64,000 nucleotides of DNA from JANXZS01 sp963797255 (GTDB taxonomy: Bacteria; Acidobacteriota; Terriglobia; Terriglobales; Acidobacteriaceae). The translations under genes and the position numbers were made by a program. The notes beneath the pieces were generated by a model that ran no database searches, had not been told where the DNA came from, and saw only the letters and a program-made list of their open reading frames with translations. Position 1 is the first letter of the stretch, and each line of letters starts with the position of its first letter. Positions 1 through 7,962 of the stretch are shown here, piece after piece. Location of the stretch: NCBI GenBank assembly GCA_963797255.1, contig CAWCOV010000021.1, positions 248,001-312,000 of the forward strand, read 5' to 3'.

Positions 1-1
1 G

Positions 2-814
2 AAGCCTTCCAAATTTGGGGTCTCGGCTGCCATGGGTATGGTCCTTCTCCTGTTGATTGCGGCCACGTCGTGGTTCGCTGTTCGATCGATGAAGAGGCCT
101 GAACAGGTACCGGGAAAGTCCTCGCTCGACGCGTTGTGGACGCCGTTTCTTTCCGGGCCACCGCCGCTGGTGATTTACAGCAATGCATTGTTTTTAGGCG
201 ATTCGAAGACAGGCCTTCGTTACCCGCCGGCTGACACGAAGCCCGATCAACTCGATCCGGAACACTCCGTAGCAAACTACACAGGAATTGGTGAAGTGGC
301 GGCGGTGTACCAACTGACGAAGCTTTTTGATTCGCATGGAGCTTCGTTCATTTTGAAACGCAGTCTGCTGGTGACATGGGACGAGGCGAAGCTAACCAAT
401 CTCATCTTTATTGGCTCTCCGGCCGAGAACCCGTCGCTTCGCGTTCTGCGTTCCACCACCGACTTCACCATGATGACTGGCCCGGATTATGCCGGCGTAG
501 TGAATCACCACCCCAAACCCGGCGAACCCGAACTCTATTCCAGGCCAGAGCATCCACTGACGAAGGATTACGCAATCGTCGCTCTTATACCGGGCGTGGA
601 GCCGGGCAAAAAAATGTTAATACTTTCGGGGCTGACAACGCTGGGTACACAAGCGGCCGTCGAATTTGCATGTCGTCCAGAAAGCGTTGCGGAGTTGTTC
701 AAAGCTGCGGGTATGTCCAAATCGCAGTTGAGGAATTTCGAAGCAGTCCTTGAGGTCACAATTGGAGGAGGAGTTCCTCTCGAGACGAAATTAGTCGCCG
801 TACGGGTTCACTGA
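2..814 (+). CDS. Unrecognised membrane-anchored protein, 5' end outside the window
   Basis: The frame is open to the left edge, so the true start probably lies upstream. An internal ATG at 32 would give 260 residues. Directly after it comes one hydrophobic segment (about residues 2-17: MVLLLLIAATSWFAV), followed by a basic patch and about 230 mostly soluble residues. This pattern suggests an inner-membrane anchor with a C-terminal extracytoplasmic or cytoplasmic domain. The C-terminal part contains the stretches FLGDSKTGLRYPP, SLLVTWDEAKLTNLIFIGSPAENPS and a glycine-rich end. I do not recognise the family. The missing N-terminus could carry a further domain, for example a DNA-binding domain as in many acidobacterial one-TM regulators, but that is a guess. 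It runs toward the TPR gene on the opposite strand, so the two are convergent. Confidence 0.6.
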   Translation, partial: KPSKFGVSAAMGMVLLLLIAATSWFAVRSMKRPEQVPGKSSLDALWTPFLSGPPPLVIYSNALFLGDSKTGLRYPPADTKPDQLDPEHSVANYTGIGEVAAVYQLTKLFDSHGASFILKRSLLVTWDEAKLTNLIFIGSPAENPSLRVLRSTTDFTMMTGPDYAGVVNHHPKPGEPELYSRPEHPLTKDYAIVALIPGVEPGKKMLILSGLTTLGTQAAVEFACRPESVAELFKAAGMSKSQLRNFEAVLEVTIGGGVPLETKLVAVRVH

Positions 815-845
815 TCTTTTGCGGAATCAGCAGCATTGGCCATCA

Positions 846-1889
846 CTATTGAACAGGTTGAAGTTTGAGCTGCGAGGCAGAGTGGATTTTTGACGCTGTC
901 TCAAGCTCTCGTTTTGCTTCCTCTTCCTTGCCCACCCCTCTGTAAGCCTGACCTAGCAAAGTGTGGGTGATGTAGTTCCCGGGATCCATCTTTTCAGCGT
1001 GCTGCAGGTACATTAATGCAGTTTGCGGATCATTTCGGCGTAGAAAAACCCGTCCCATAAGAATGAATGGACCGGTTGTCGATTGATCGAGCGAGATCGC
1101 CTTGGTGAGGGATTCCTGCGCCAGCTGGTATTGACCAGTTCTGGTGTAAACGTCGCCCAACCTGTCGTACACAGCGGCATAGGAAGGATTGATCGCGCGT
1201 TCCTGTTCAAATTGTTCCAATGCATGGGGCAGGTCCGATTTCGAAAGCAAGATCTCGCCTAATAGGAGATGTGCCAAAGGGATATTAGGCGACAACTTAA
1301 GCGCCTCCTGTGCCTTCTCACTGGCGAGATCTTGAAGATTTGCATGTGCAAACATTTGTGCGGCCAGAAGGCGAGCCGCTCCTGAAGCCGGATCGACTCC
1401 ATATTGTGCGGCGAACGCTTTCAATGCTTCGTCATAACGTTGCGCGTTCATATAGCAAAGTCCCAACACATAATTTGCGTCGGCATTTGCGTCGGGTGTC
1501 CATTGGCGAACTCTCTCAAGGAAAGGAATCGCTTCAGCCGGCCGTCCGAGTCGGTAGAGCGTCAGTCCGCGCATCTGAATGGACTCAATATCGTTCGAGT
1601 CCTCTGCCATGGCTTTGGCGAAACTCTTTTCCGCGTCGGGCAACTTACCGGTTCGATAATATGCAATACCGAGTTCACGATTCGCTCCCTTCTCGGGAGG
1701 CTGAGCTGCCGCAAGTTGCAACAGCATCTGTATAGCTTCCTGACTTGCGCCATGTTCAAGTTTCTTTTCGGCCTCCGCGAGAGATAGAGAGGCGCCTGCG
1801 GACTGTGCCGGAGAAATTGCTGGTTGCGATTGACCAAAACCATTCGCCGCGAGAGCGAGAAAGAGAAGAAAAATGAGGAGCCGATGCAT
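846..1889 (-). CDS. Secreted TPR-repeat protein
   Basis: A 347-residue protein with a clear Sec signal peptide (MHRLLIFLLFLALAANGFGQ) that probably directs it to the periplasm. From about residue 35 to the end it consists of 34-residue TPR units. Typical signatures are GIAYYRTGKLPDAEKSFAKA, RLGRPAEAIPFLERV, GDVYTRTGQYQLAQESLTKA and LGQAYRGVGKEEEAKRELE. TPR proteins act as scaffolds for protein-protein contacts, and the partner cannot be inferred here. No enzyme domain is present. It ends convergently with the partial membrane protein on its other side. The upstream neighbour on the same strand (the PPOX protein) is separated by about 75 bases, so co-transcription is possible. Confidence 0.85.
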   Translation of the reverse strand: MHRLLIFLLFLALAANGFGQSQPAISPAQSAGASLSLAEAEKKLEHGASQEAIQMLLQLAAAQPPEKGANRELGIAYYRTGKLPDAEKSFAKAMAEDSNDIESIQMRGLTLYRLGRPAEAIPFLERVRQWTPDANADANYVLGLCYMNAQRYDEALKAFAAQYGVDPASGAARLLAAQMFAHANLQDLASEKAQEALKLSPNIPLAHLLLGEILLSKSDLPHALEQFEQERAINPSYAAVYDRLGDVYTRTGQYQLAQESLTKAISLDQSTTGPFILMGRVFLRRNDPQTALMYLQHAEKMDPGNYITHTLLGQAYRGVGKEEEAKRELETASKIHSASQLKLQPVQ

Positions 1890-1963
1890 GACAAATTGAG
1901 GATACTACCTCGCTCATCGTTTCCTGCGTTTATCAATGAGGCGGCTGAAATGAATCGCTCACT

Positions 1964-2590
1964 TCATTTTTTGCTCTTTGATTTTCGCAACTCAGCATTT
2001 TCCGCTTCAAGATCGCGAAGGCGAGATCGCATCGGAGCCAGAATATCTACGAGTTCTTCCTGGGTATAACGAGGAGTAATGTGCTGTGGGCAGTTCCAGT
2101 CGAACGCCGCAACGTCAATCAAGATTGCGCGTTCCGCAGGTGTCGGTTCACTTAGGGATTTGAACTTCCGAATGAGCTGTAACGCGGTGTCATCGCCTTC
2201 ATGAATTCTGGCTCGTCCAAATATTTTCAGTCTTCTCTGCTCTGGATAATCCATGAGAAATAGCGCAACGCGGCTGTCGTGTTGCAGGTTGCCGATGCTG
2301 ATGTACTGTTTGTTACCTCGCAGATCGGCAAAACCTAAGGTGTGATCGTCCACGATGATCAGAAAGCCTTTGTCACCTCCGCGATACTGGATGTATGGCC
2401 AACCCGTTTCGCTGACAGTAGCCATGTAGAATTCGTCGCGTTGTCGAATAAACGCTTGTTCTTGTGGGCCCAGTTCGCTGTCTCGCCTGCCAGCCTGCTC
2501 AACGCGCTCGTACTGTTGCCGGCTATCATGCAGTTGCTGCTGTTCTTTAACTTTGGGGGTAAAGGCAAGTTCAGCGAAGCGACGGCCCAT
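1964..2590 (-). CDS. Pyridoxamine 5'-phosphate oxidase (PPOX) family FMN-binding protein
   Basis: A 208-residue split-barrel flavoprotein-like protein. The start at 2590 (MGRRFAELAF) is chosen because a perfect AGGAGG lies four bases upstream; an upstream ATG at 2644 has no such site. The core reads FYMATVSETGWPYIQYRGGDKGF, then GFADLRGNKQYISIGNL and RVALFLMDYPEQRRLKIFGRARI. This is the usual order of the PPOX fold: a strand with substrate or FMN contacts, the loop before the R-G-N-K motif, then the dimer-interface strands. Members of this broad family are mostly uncharacterised flavin or F420-type reductases rather than true PdxH, so I do not assign vitamin B6 salvage. The C-terminal 20 residues form a charged coil (RSRLRDLEAENAELRKSKSKK). 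The MFS gene lies upstream on the same strand. Confidence 0.8.
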   Translation of the reverse strand: MGRRFAELAFTPKVKEQQQLHDSRQQYERVEQAGRRDSELGPQEQAFIRQRDEFYMATVSETGWPYIQYRGGDKGFLIIVDDHTLGFADLRGNKQYISIGNLQHDSRVALFLMDYPEQRRLKIFGRARIHEGDDTALQLIRKFKSLSEPTPAERAILIDVAAFDWNCPQHITPRYTQEELVDILAPMRSRLRDLEAENAELRKSKSKK

Positions 2591-2691
2591 GGTTCCTCCT
2601 GTTGTAAATGGCAACGAGTGTAGGATTCGCGGGTATACCGGCAAGGTTCAGGAATGCTAGGGCAAACAATCGAGATTCGGGCGTTGCGCTG

Positions 2692-4131
2692 CTAGATGGA
2701 GGCTGGACTTGTTTCGAATTCGGGTTGCGGATGGCCGCTGGTCGATGCTCCGGCATTGGGTGGAAGACCCAGGCTATCAAAGACAGGCCCCAGGGCAATC
2801 ACAGCCATAACCAGAAATGCGACGTGAAAATCCCGCAGCTGCGGTGATGCGGCCGAATGACCGTGAAGATGTGAAATTACCCTCAAGGATATGGCGCCGA
2901 CTGCAATTCCTATCCCCATGCTGAGTTGCATTACGGTACTGAGGAAGCCATTCGCTCTACTCATTCGAGCATGCGGTATCTCTGTATAAGCAAGAGTCGT
3001 CATACATGTGAATTCCAGGGAACGAGCGGCACCGTGAAAGAACAGTACGGCGACGATGAGTATCGCCGGCGTACCTGGACTCAGAGTTGCACAGAGAGCA
3101 ATCGATATTGAAGTGATCACCCCATTTACAAGAATAATCTTCCGGAATCCAAATCGGCGCAGTGCCTGGATTACGAATGCTTTCATGCTGAGATCACCGG
3201 CAAAGAGCGTCAGGAGATACAGGCCCGATTGAAATGCGGTCAGGCCGAAGGCGATCTGGAACATTAGTGGAAGCAGGAAAGGAAGTACTGAGACAGCAAT
3301 ACGGAAGGCACTCGCTCCGTAAACGGATAAGGAATAGGTCTTGAGTTTTAATGATTCAAGGTCGATGAGGGATGTCGCAGGATTGCGGCGCGCAATTCCT
3401 ATGGCAAATATCCCACTGACGAGGCTGAGAACGAGGATGGTGGCGGGAAGGTGCCACCGTACTCCCTGAACCCCGAGCTTCTCAATCGCGTAGACACCGC
3501 CAGCCGAGGCAAAACCACCAACCAGAAACGTAAACCAGTCAAAAGGATGCGTCTCATGAGAGGAGACATTTTCAATCCAAAGCAAGGTCAATACGAGTGC
3601 AAGTATTCCGAGAGGAAGGTTGAGTAAGAATATCCAATGCCAACTGGCATAAGTGGTAATAAAGCCGCCAAGGGCGGGACCAAGGACAAGCGCCGTGAGA
3701 CCGGGCCAGGTTATATACGCGATAGCTCGCGTCAGATGCTCTTTAGGAGTGGTGCGCAGAACGATGAGCCGTCCGACTGGAACCATCATCGCTCCACCCA
3801 TGCCCTGCAGGATACGAACGAGCGTGAATTGAACCAGCGTCTGCGAGGCAGCGCATAACAGAGATGCGAAGGTAAAGATTCCGATCGCCGAAGCGAATAC
3901 GGATCGGGCGCCGAACCGGTCCGCGAGCCATCCGCTAATTGGGATAAAAACTGCGAGTGTTAGTAAATATGCTGTCATTCCAATGTTCAGGCTGACAGCT
4001 CCAACATGGAAACTAATCGCCATCTGGGGAAGTGCAGTGGCGATGATTGTGCCGTCCAGATTCTCCATGAAGAACGCACCCGCTATGAGTGTTGTGACAA
4101 AAAGCGGCGAGCGACTCGTGGGCATGATCAT
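2692..4131 (-). CDS. MFS transporter, DHA2 (EmrB/QacA-like) drug exporter family
   Basis: A polytopic inner-membrane protein of about 479 residues. The start at 4131 (MIMPTSRSPL) is chosen because the conserved family sequence begins here; longer starts to 4338 add residues that do not look like a transporter N-terminus. Family marks include MENLDGTIIATALPQM near the N-terminus (the D-x-T-I-x-N/I-x-A-L-P motif C of DHA2 pumps) and the loop 2-3 motif GWLADRFGARSVF. Also present are RILQGMGGAMMVPVGRLIV and WHWIFLLNLPLGI in the middle segment. DHA2 proteins export drugs, dyes or metabolites with proton antiport. Its promoter region carries a tandem 20-bp repeat, which hints at a dedicated local repressor, but no TetR or MarR gene is adjacent. 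The substrate is unknown. Confidence 0.88.
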   Translation of the reverse strand: MIMPTSRSPLFVTTLIAGAFFMENLDGTIIATALPQMAISFHVGAVSLNIGMTAYLLTLAVFIPISGWLADRFGARSVFASAIGIFTFASLLCAASQTLVQFTLVRILQGMGGAMMVPVGRLIVLRTTPKEHLTRAIAYITWPGLTALVLGPALGGFITTYASWHWIFLLNLPLGILALVLTLLWIENVSSHETHPFDWFTFLVGGFASAGGVYAIEKLGVQGVRWHLPATILVLSLVSGIFAIGIARRNPATSLIDLESLKLKTYSLSVYGASAFRIAVSVLPFLLPLMFQIAFGLTAFQSGLYLLTLFAGDLSMKAFVIQALRRFGFRKIILVNGVITSISIALCATLSPGTPAILIVAVLFFHGAARSLEFTCMTTLAYTEIPHARMSRANGFLSTVMQLSMGIGIAVGAISLRVISHLHGHSAASPQLRDFHVAFLVMAVIALGPVFDSLGLPPNAGASTSGHPQPEFETSPASI

Positions 4132-4155
4132 TAGTTTACAAAAGTCCCAAAATGT

Positions 4156-4195
4156 CATGGTTTGTATCAGTACTACATGGTTTGTATCAGTACTA
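4156..4195. repeat. Perfect tandem duplication of a 20-bp element upstream of the MFS gene
   Basis: Two identical head-to-tail copies of catggtttgtatcagtacta occupy 4156-4175 and 4176-4195 with no spacer. Each copy contains the dyad GTA-tcag-TAC. A partial third match (gtttgtacta) lies at about 4345-4354. The repeat sits 25-64 bases upstream of the chosen MFS start codon. It may be a doubled operator or a recent slippage duplication. Confidence 0.8.
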
Positions 4196-4786
4196 GTTGA
4201 CCGAAGAATTAGGACTCCTGAAGTTGACTGCCTCCGATAACTGCTCCACGACGAACGGAGCTGCGCAAAGCCAAGGTCTTTCTCCACAAAGTGAGAACGA
4301 CAATTAGTTGTGGTGTGAGGATTCCGCTTCAGTATCAATAGGAAGTTTGTACTAATGGTAATGGGGGCGGCTAACGTTTGTAGATCGGCAAGAGTCTCTC
4401 AATCCGTCGATGCCTTCTTCGACGTGATGATTCATTTGTGCTATCAACAAGATTTGATCTTCCACGTAAGGCTACTACGGTGCTTTGAATAAGTTAGAGC
4501 ACATTAAAAGATTGAAAGTGACCCATCCTTTTAAACGTAATTGCATCCAACCTGAAAGTTAGGCTACTATTCCGATCACGTTCACCCCTCCTTTTTGTTC
4601 ACCTCGGTTGAGGGAACAGTGAACTTAGGCCTGAGTGGAAAGCCAAAACTGCCAGTTCCAATAAAAGCTGTCGGATTACTTGGAGACCTTATGTACGTCC
4701 TTCTGCCTGTTCCTCGTATCTCGGATAAGTCTGTCTGCCCTCAACTGCTCGACGAGCGGAAGTCGCAATCCTGCGCAAGCACAACA
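4196..4786. other. Intergenic region between the divergent MFS and secreted propeller genes
   Basis: About 590 bases. It must hold the divergent promoters of the MFS gene and the downstream secreted protein. Apart from the partial repeat match at about 4345-4354 I see no RNA gene, strong terminator or convincing coding frame. The frame of the downstream protein is open back to 4595, but the stretch 4595-4786 lacks a signal peptide-like start and is probably untranslated. Confidence 0.4.
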
Positions 4787-7708
4787 ATGAAAGCGAATGC
4801 CGAGAAACGATCACAGCGTGGGCTCCGATCGTCGATTGCATTAGCCGCGAAGTTGTGTCTGATGCTACTTATCCTGCCGGCAGCCAGCTCTATGAGGGCG
4901 GCGACTGTGGCGCCAGCCAGTTTGAGTTGGGCGAGTGTGAGTGTTGGGCTCAAGGGCGGGCCAAAACCGGTGACGCTCACGAATAACGGCGCGTCGGCAA
5001 TCTCTATAACTGGCGTCGCCATATCCGGCACGAACGCAGCTGACTTCTTTATTTATACGAAGACATGCGGGGCCACCCTCGAAGCCTCGGCGAGTTGCAC
5101 TGCGACGATTATTTTTGCGCCGACCACGACCGGCACACGGACAGCCAGTCTTACGTTTACCGATGGCGCTGGCACGCAGAGCGTCGGGCTGACGGGATTG
5201 GGTACTGCTTCGAGCGGCACTGTGTCAGTGAGTCCGACGAGTCTTGCATGGGGATCTTTCGCCGTTGGTGCGAGCGGTGGTACGAAAGTTGCGACACTTC
5301 AAAATGGCAGCGCGGCATCAATTTCCATCAGCGGCGTCTCAGTTACGGGAACAAACTCAGCAGACTTTGTTATCTCGAGTAAAACGTGCGGCGCGACTCT
5401 CGCGTCTGGCGCAAACTGCACAGCGACAATTAGTTTCAGTCCGAAAGCTGCCGGAGCAAGATCAGCAACTCTCCAGTTCGGCGATAGTGCTAGTAACAGT
5501 CCACAATCGGTAGCTCTATCCGGCACCGGAACGAGTGGTACCTCAGGATCAGCAACGGTAAGTCCTGCCAGCTTGAATTGGGTGAGCGTCGCAGTTGGGC
5601 AAACTGGTGGACCAAAGTCAATCACTCTTACGAACACTGGCTCCGCCTCGATGGCTATCAGCAGCATTGCTGTTGGCGGCGCAAATGCTGGGGACTTCTT
5701 GATTTCGAGCAAGACGTGTGGCGCGAGTTTAGCTGCTGGTGCCAGTTGCTCCGCGACAATCGCATTCAAACCTACCGTAGCAGGTTCACGGAGTGCCAAT
5801 GTGATGTTTACGGACGGAGCCAGCAACAGCCCGCAGGTTGTGGGGCTGACTGGATTAGGTACAGGGACATCGACCTTCACGATAGCGCCTTTGACTCCGA
5901 CAGTTGCGCCGAGCGGGACTCTCAACTTCACGGCGAGCGCAGCTGCAACGTGGTCCGCCACCTGCGGCACGATAGACAGCACTGGTCTATTTAAGGCGCC
6001 TGCGACAGCTGGCTCCTGCACGGTGACGGCTACAGCGACGGGAGGCAGCGGGCAAACTGCGTCTACTCTGGTTACGGTCAGCACCACGACTTCGTTGACT
6101 ATTACGCCGACGTCCGCTCCGGTTCACGCGCTTGGTACGCAACAGTTCACCGCAAGCAAGAGCGTAACCTGGACTACTTCCTGCGGCAGCATCAGCAGCA
6201 GTGGACTCTTTACAGCTCCCACCGCTGCGGGGACTTGCAACATCACAGCCACATTGGTTGGCGGCAGCACGACTGCTTCAGCTTCCGCCGTTGTGTCTCT
6301 TGTGAATTACACCGTCAGGAAGAACACGAGTTCCGCAACGGGTGTTCAGACGAACGAATTAGCGCTCACACCGGCGAGTGTCAGCTCCGCAAAGTTCTCG
6401 CAACTGCCGTTTAGCATGGCGGTCGATGGCGGCGTGTGGGGCCAACCGCTTTACATGAACGCAATTAGTGTCAATGGCAAAGCGCGCAACGTGCTGTTCG
6501 TCACAACCTCAAACGATAGCGTTTATGCGTTTGACGCCGACACAGGCGCTCAATTATGGAAGAAGAGTTTTCTTTCCACCGGAGTCACGCCAGTCCTGGG
6601 GACCTACACGGGGATCTCAACCACGACTGGTATTTTGAGCACGCCGGTGATCGACGCGGCGAAGCATATGTTGTATGTCGTCGCGACTACCGCTGAGAAC
6701 GGCGGTACATATTTCCCACACCGGCTGCACGCCTTGGATCTTGCAACCGGAAGCGAAATGCTCGGCGGTCCGGTTGTGATTTCGCATCCGAATCTGCAGC
6801 CTCTTTACAAGTTCCAGAGACCCGGATTGCTACTGTCGAACGGAATGATCTATGTGGGATTTGGATCGATAAAGGATATCCGGCCCTACCATGGCTTGCT
6901 GTTCGCTTTCGACGAAAACACACTCGACCAGAAGGCCGTTTTTGACACCGAACCGACTGGTACCCAAGGCGGGCTCTGGATGTCTGGCGCTGCGCCGTCG
7001 TCCGACAGCAGCGGCAACATTTATATCTCGACCGGCAACGGGACGGTAAGTACTAACAATTTCGGCGAAAGCATTGTGAAGCTGAGTCCGATGTTGCAGG
7101 TGTTGGATTATTTCATACCCTTTGACTACGCCAATCTCAACACTCTTGACCTTGACTTTGGAGCCGGGAATGTAATGGTGGTACCTGACCAACAAGGCCA
7201 AATCCCGCACCTGCTGATCGCCTGCGGCAAGTCCACACCGATCTACGTGATGAACAGGGACTCCATGGGACGCCTGGGAACCACGAGCGACAATATTGTT
7301 CAACGGCTCGATAACCAGCTGTCGGGGCACCCCTGTTTCAACGAGCCGGCAATGTGGCAACAGAACGTATACTACGCAGCCAACAACGACGTATTGAAGC
7401 GGTTTGTAATGAACCCAAGCACGGGAATGTTGAGCTCAACTCCGGTTTCCAAAGGAACATACACATTTGGTTTTCCGGGTGCATCTCCCATCGTCTCTTC
7501 TAACGGAAGCGCAAACGGGATCGTATGGACGCTCGATTACAAAACCAGCACGCTGCACGCTACGGATGCTACGGATTTGACCAAGGAGCTTTTCACGAGC
7601 CCGAGCCTCGGTACGGTCTCGCGGTGGGTTCCACCAACAGTGGCAAACGGTCACGTCTACGTGGCGTTGCAAGGCAACAAGGTGATTGTGTTCGGCCTGA
7701 CACCATAG
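4787..7708 (+). CDS. Secreted choice-of-anchor-D / Ig-like repeat protein with PQQ-like beta-propeller
   Basis: About 973 residues. The start at 4787 is chosen because it gives a normal signal peptide: a basic segment (MKANAEKRSQRGLR), then SSIALAAKLCLMLLILPAASSMRA. The frame also has a start at 4595. After the signal come three copies of a roughly 105-residue anchor-D (ASH-like) repeat, each with the marks P.SL.W.SV.VG, ISSKTCGA.L..GA.C.ATI and R.A.L.F.D. Two shorter Ig-like segments follow, each marked by a conserved C-G-(S/T)-I (TCGTIDSTGLFKAPATAG; SCGSISSSGLFTAPTAAG). The last 470 residues form a PQQ-like propeller with VLFVTTSNDSVYAFDADTGA and HALDLATGSEM. No catalytic residues are recognisable. 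It is probably a surface or extracellular binding protein. The stalk is shared with the next gene. Confidence 0.8.
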   Translation: MKANAEKRSQRGLRSSIALAAKLCLMLLILPAASSMRAATVAPASLSWASVSVGLKGGPKPVTLTNNGASAISITGVAISGTNAADFFIYTKTCGATLEASASCTATIIFAPTTTGTRTASLTFTDGAGTQSVGLTGLGTASSGTVSVSPTSLAWGSFAVGASGGTKVATLQNGSAASISISGVSVTGTNSADFVISSKTCGATLASGANCTATISFSPKAAGARSATLQFGDSASNSPQSVALSGTGTSGTSGSATVSPASLNWVSVAVGQTGGPKSITLTNTGSASMAISSIAVGGANAGDFLISSKTCGASLAAGASCSATIAFKPTVAGSRSANVMFTDGASNSPQVVGLTGLGTGTSTFTIAPLTPTVAPSGTLNFTASAAATWSATCGTIDSTGLFKAPATAGSCTVTATATGGSGQTASTLVTVSTTTSLTITPTSAPVHALGTQQFTASKSVTWTTSCGSISSSGLFTAPTAAGTCNITATLVGGSTTASASAVVSLVNYTVRKNTSSATGVQTNELALTPASVSSAKFSQLPFSMAVDGGVWGQPLYMNAISVNGKARNVLFVTTSNDSVYAFDADTGAQLWKKSFLSTGVTPVLGTYTGISTTTGILSTPVIDAAKHMLYVVATTAENGGTYFPHRLHALDLATGSEMLGGPVVISHPNLQPLYKFQRPGLLLSNGMIYVGFGSIKDIRPYHGLLFAFDENTLDQKAVFDTEPTGTQGGLWMSGAAPSSDSSGNIYISTGNGTVSTNNFGESIVKLSPMLQVLDYFIPFDYANLNTLDLDFGAGNVMVVPDQQGQIPHLLIACGKSTPIYVMNRDSMGRLGTTSDNIVQRLDNQLSGHPCFNEPAMWQQNVYYAANNDVLKRFVMNPSTGMLSSTPVSKGTYTFGFPGASPIVSSNGSANGIVWTLDYKTSTLHATDATDLTKELFTSPSLGTVSRWVPPTVANGHVYVALQGNKVIVFGLTP
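4906..5866 (+). repeat. Three in-gene choice-of-anchor-D repeats, about 315 bp each
   Basis: Diverged direct repeats at roughly 4906-5212, 5222-5536 and 5552-5866 encode the anchor-D domains. Each repeats the protein pattern S-L-x-W followed about 45 residues later by S/T-K-T-C-G-A. Nucleotide identity is visibly partial, so they are old protein-level duplications. Confidence 0.75.
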
Positions 7709-7843
7709 CGAATGTTAATTGTTAAGCGGTCTTTCTAGTGCTGAGATTTTTGATCCAGTTGGGTTTGCGACACTTTTTCGCTCACTAACATTTGGAACTT
7801 TCTGCAAGGGCTAAAGAAAAGTTCGCGGCAGGAGTCGATCTTT

Positions 7844-7865
7844 CGGGGGCTGTAGATAGCCCCCG
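7844..7865. terminator. GC-rich hairpin between the two anchor-D genes
   Basis: The sequence forms a stem of cgggggctgt with atagcccccg (one G-T pair) around a two-base loop. It lies 136 bases after the propeller-protein stop and about 100 bases before the next start. No T-tract follows, so it may be an attenuating leader hairpin rather than an intrinsic terminator. Confidence 0.35.
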
Positions 7866-7962
7866 GAGACATCGAGTCCTTCAACTCATTATCGAGCAGA
7901 ATTTCAGTCAGAGCGGGTAACGCCGCATCGGGCTGATGCTCCCAGCCAATACTGGAAACCAT

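Noticed and set aside
4132..4338. Longer MFS protein starting at 4338
   Set aside because: The added 69 residues have no membrane or family features and would cover the tandem repeat and promoter region.
5299..6087. Long minus-strand open frame opposite the anchor-D repeats
   Set aside because: It mirrors repeats of the real plus-strand gene, shows repeated Val/Ala/Pro runs with no family match, and has no ribosome-binding site. The similar frames at 8511-9077 and 9165-9845 are rejected for the same reason.
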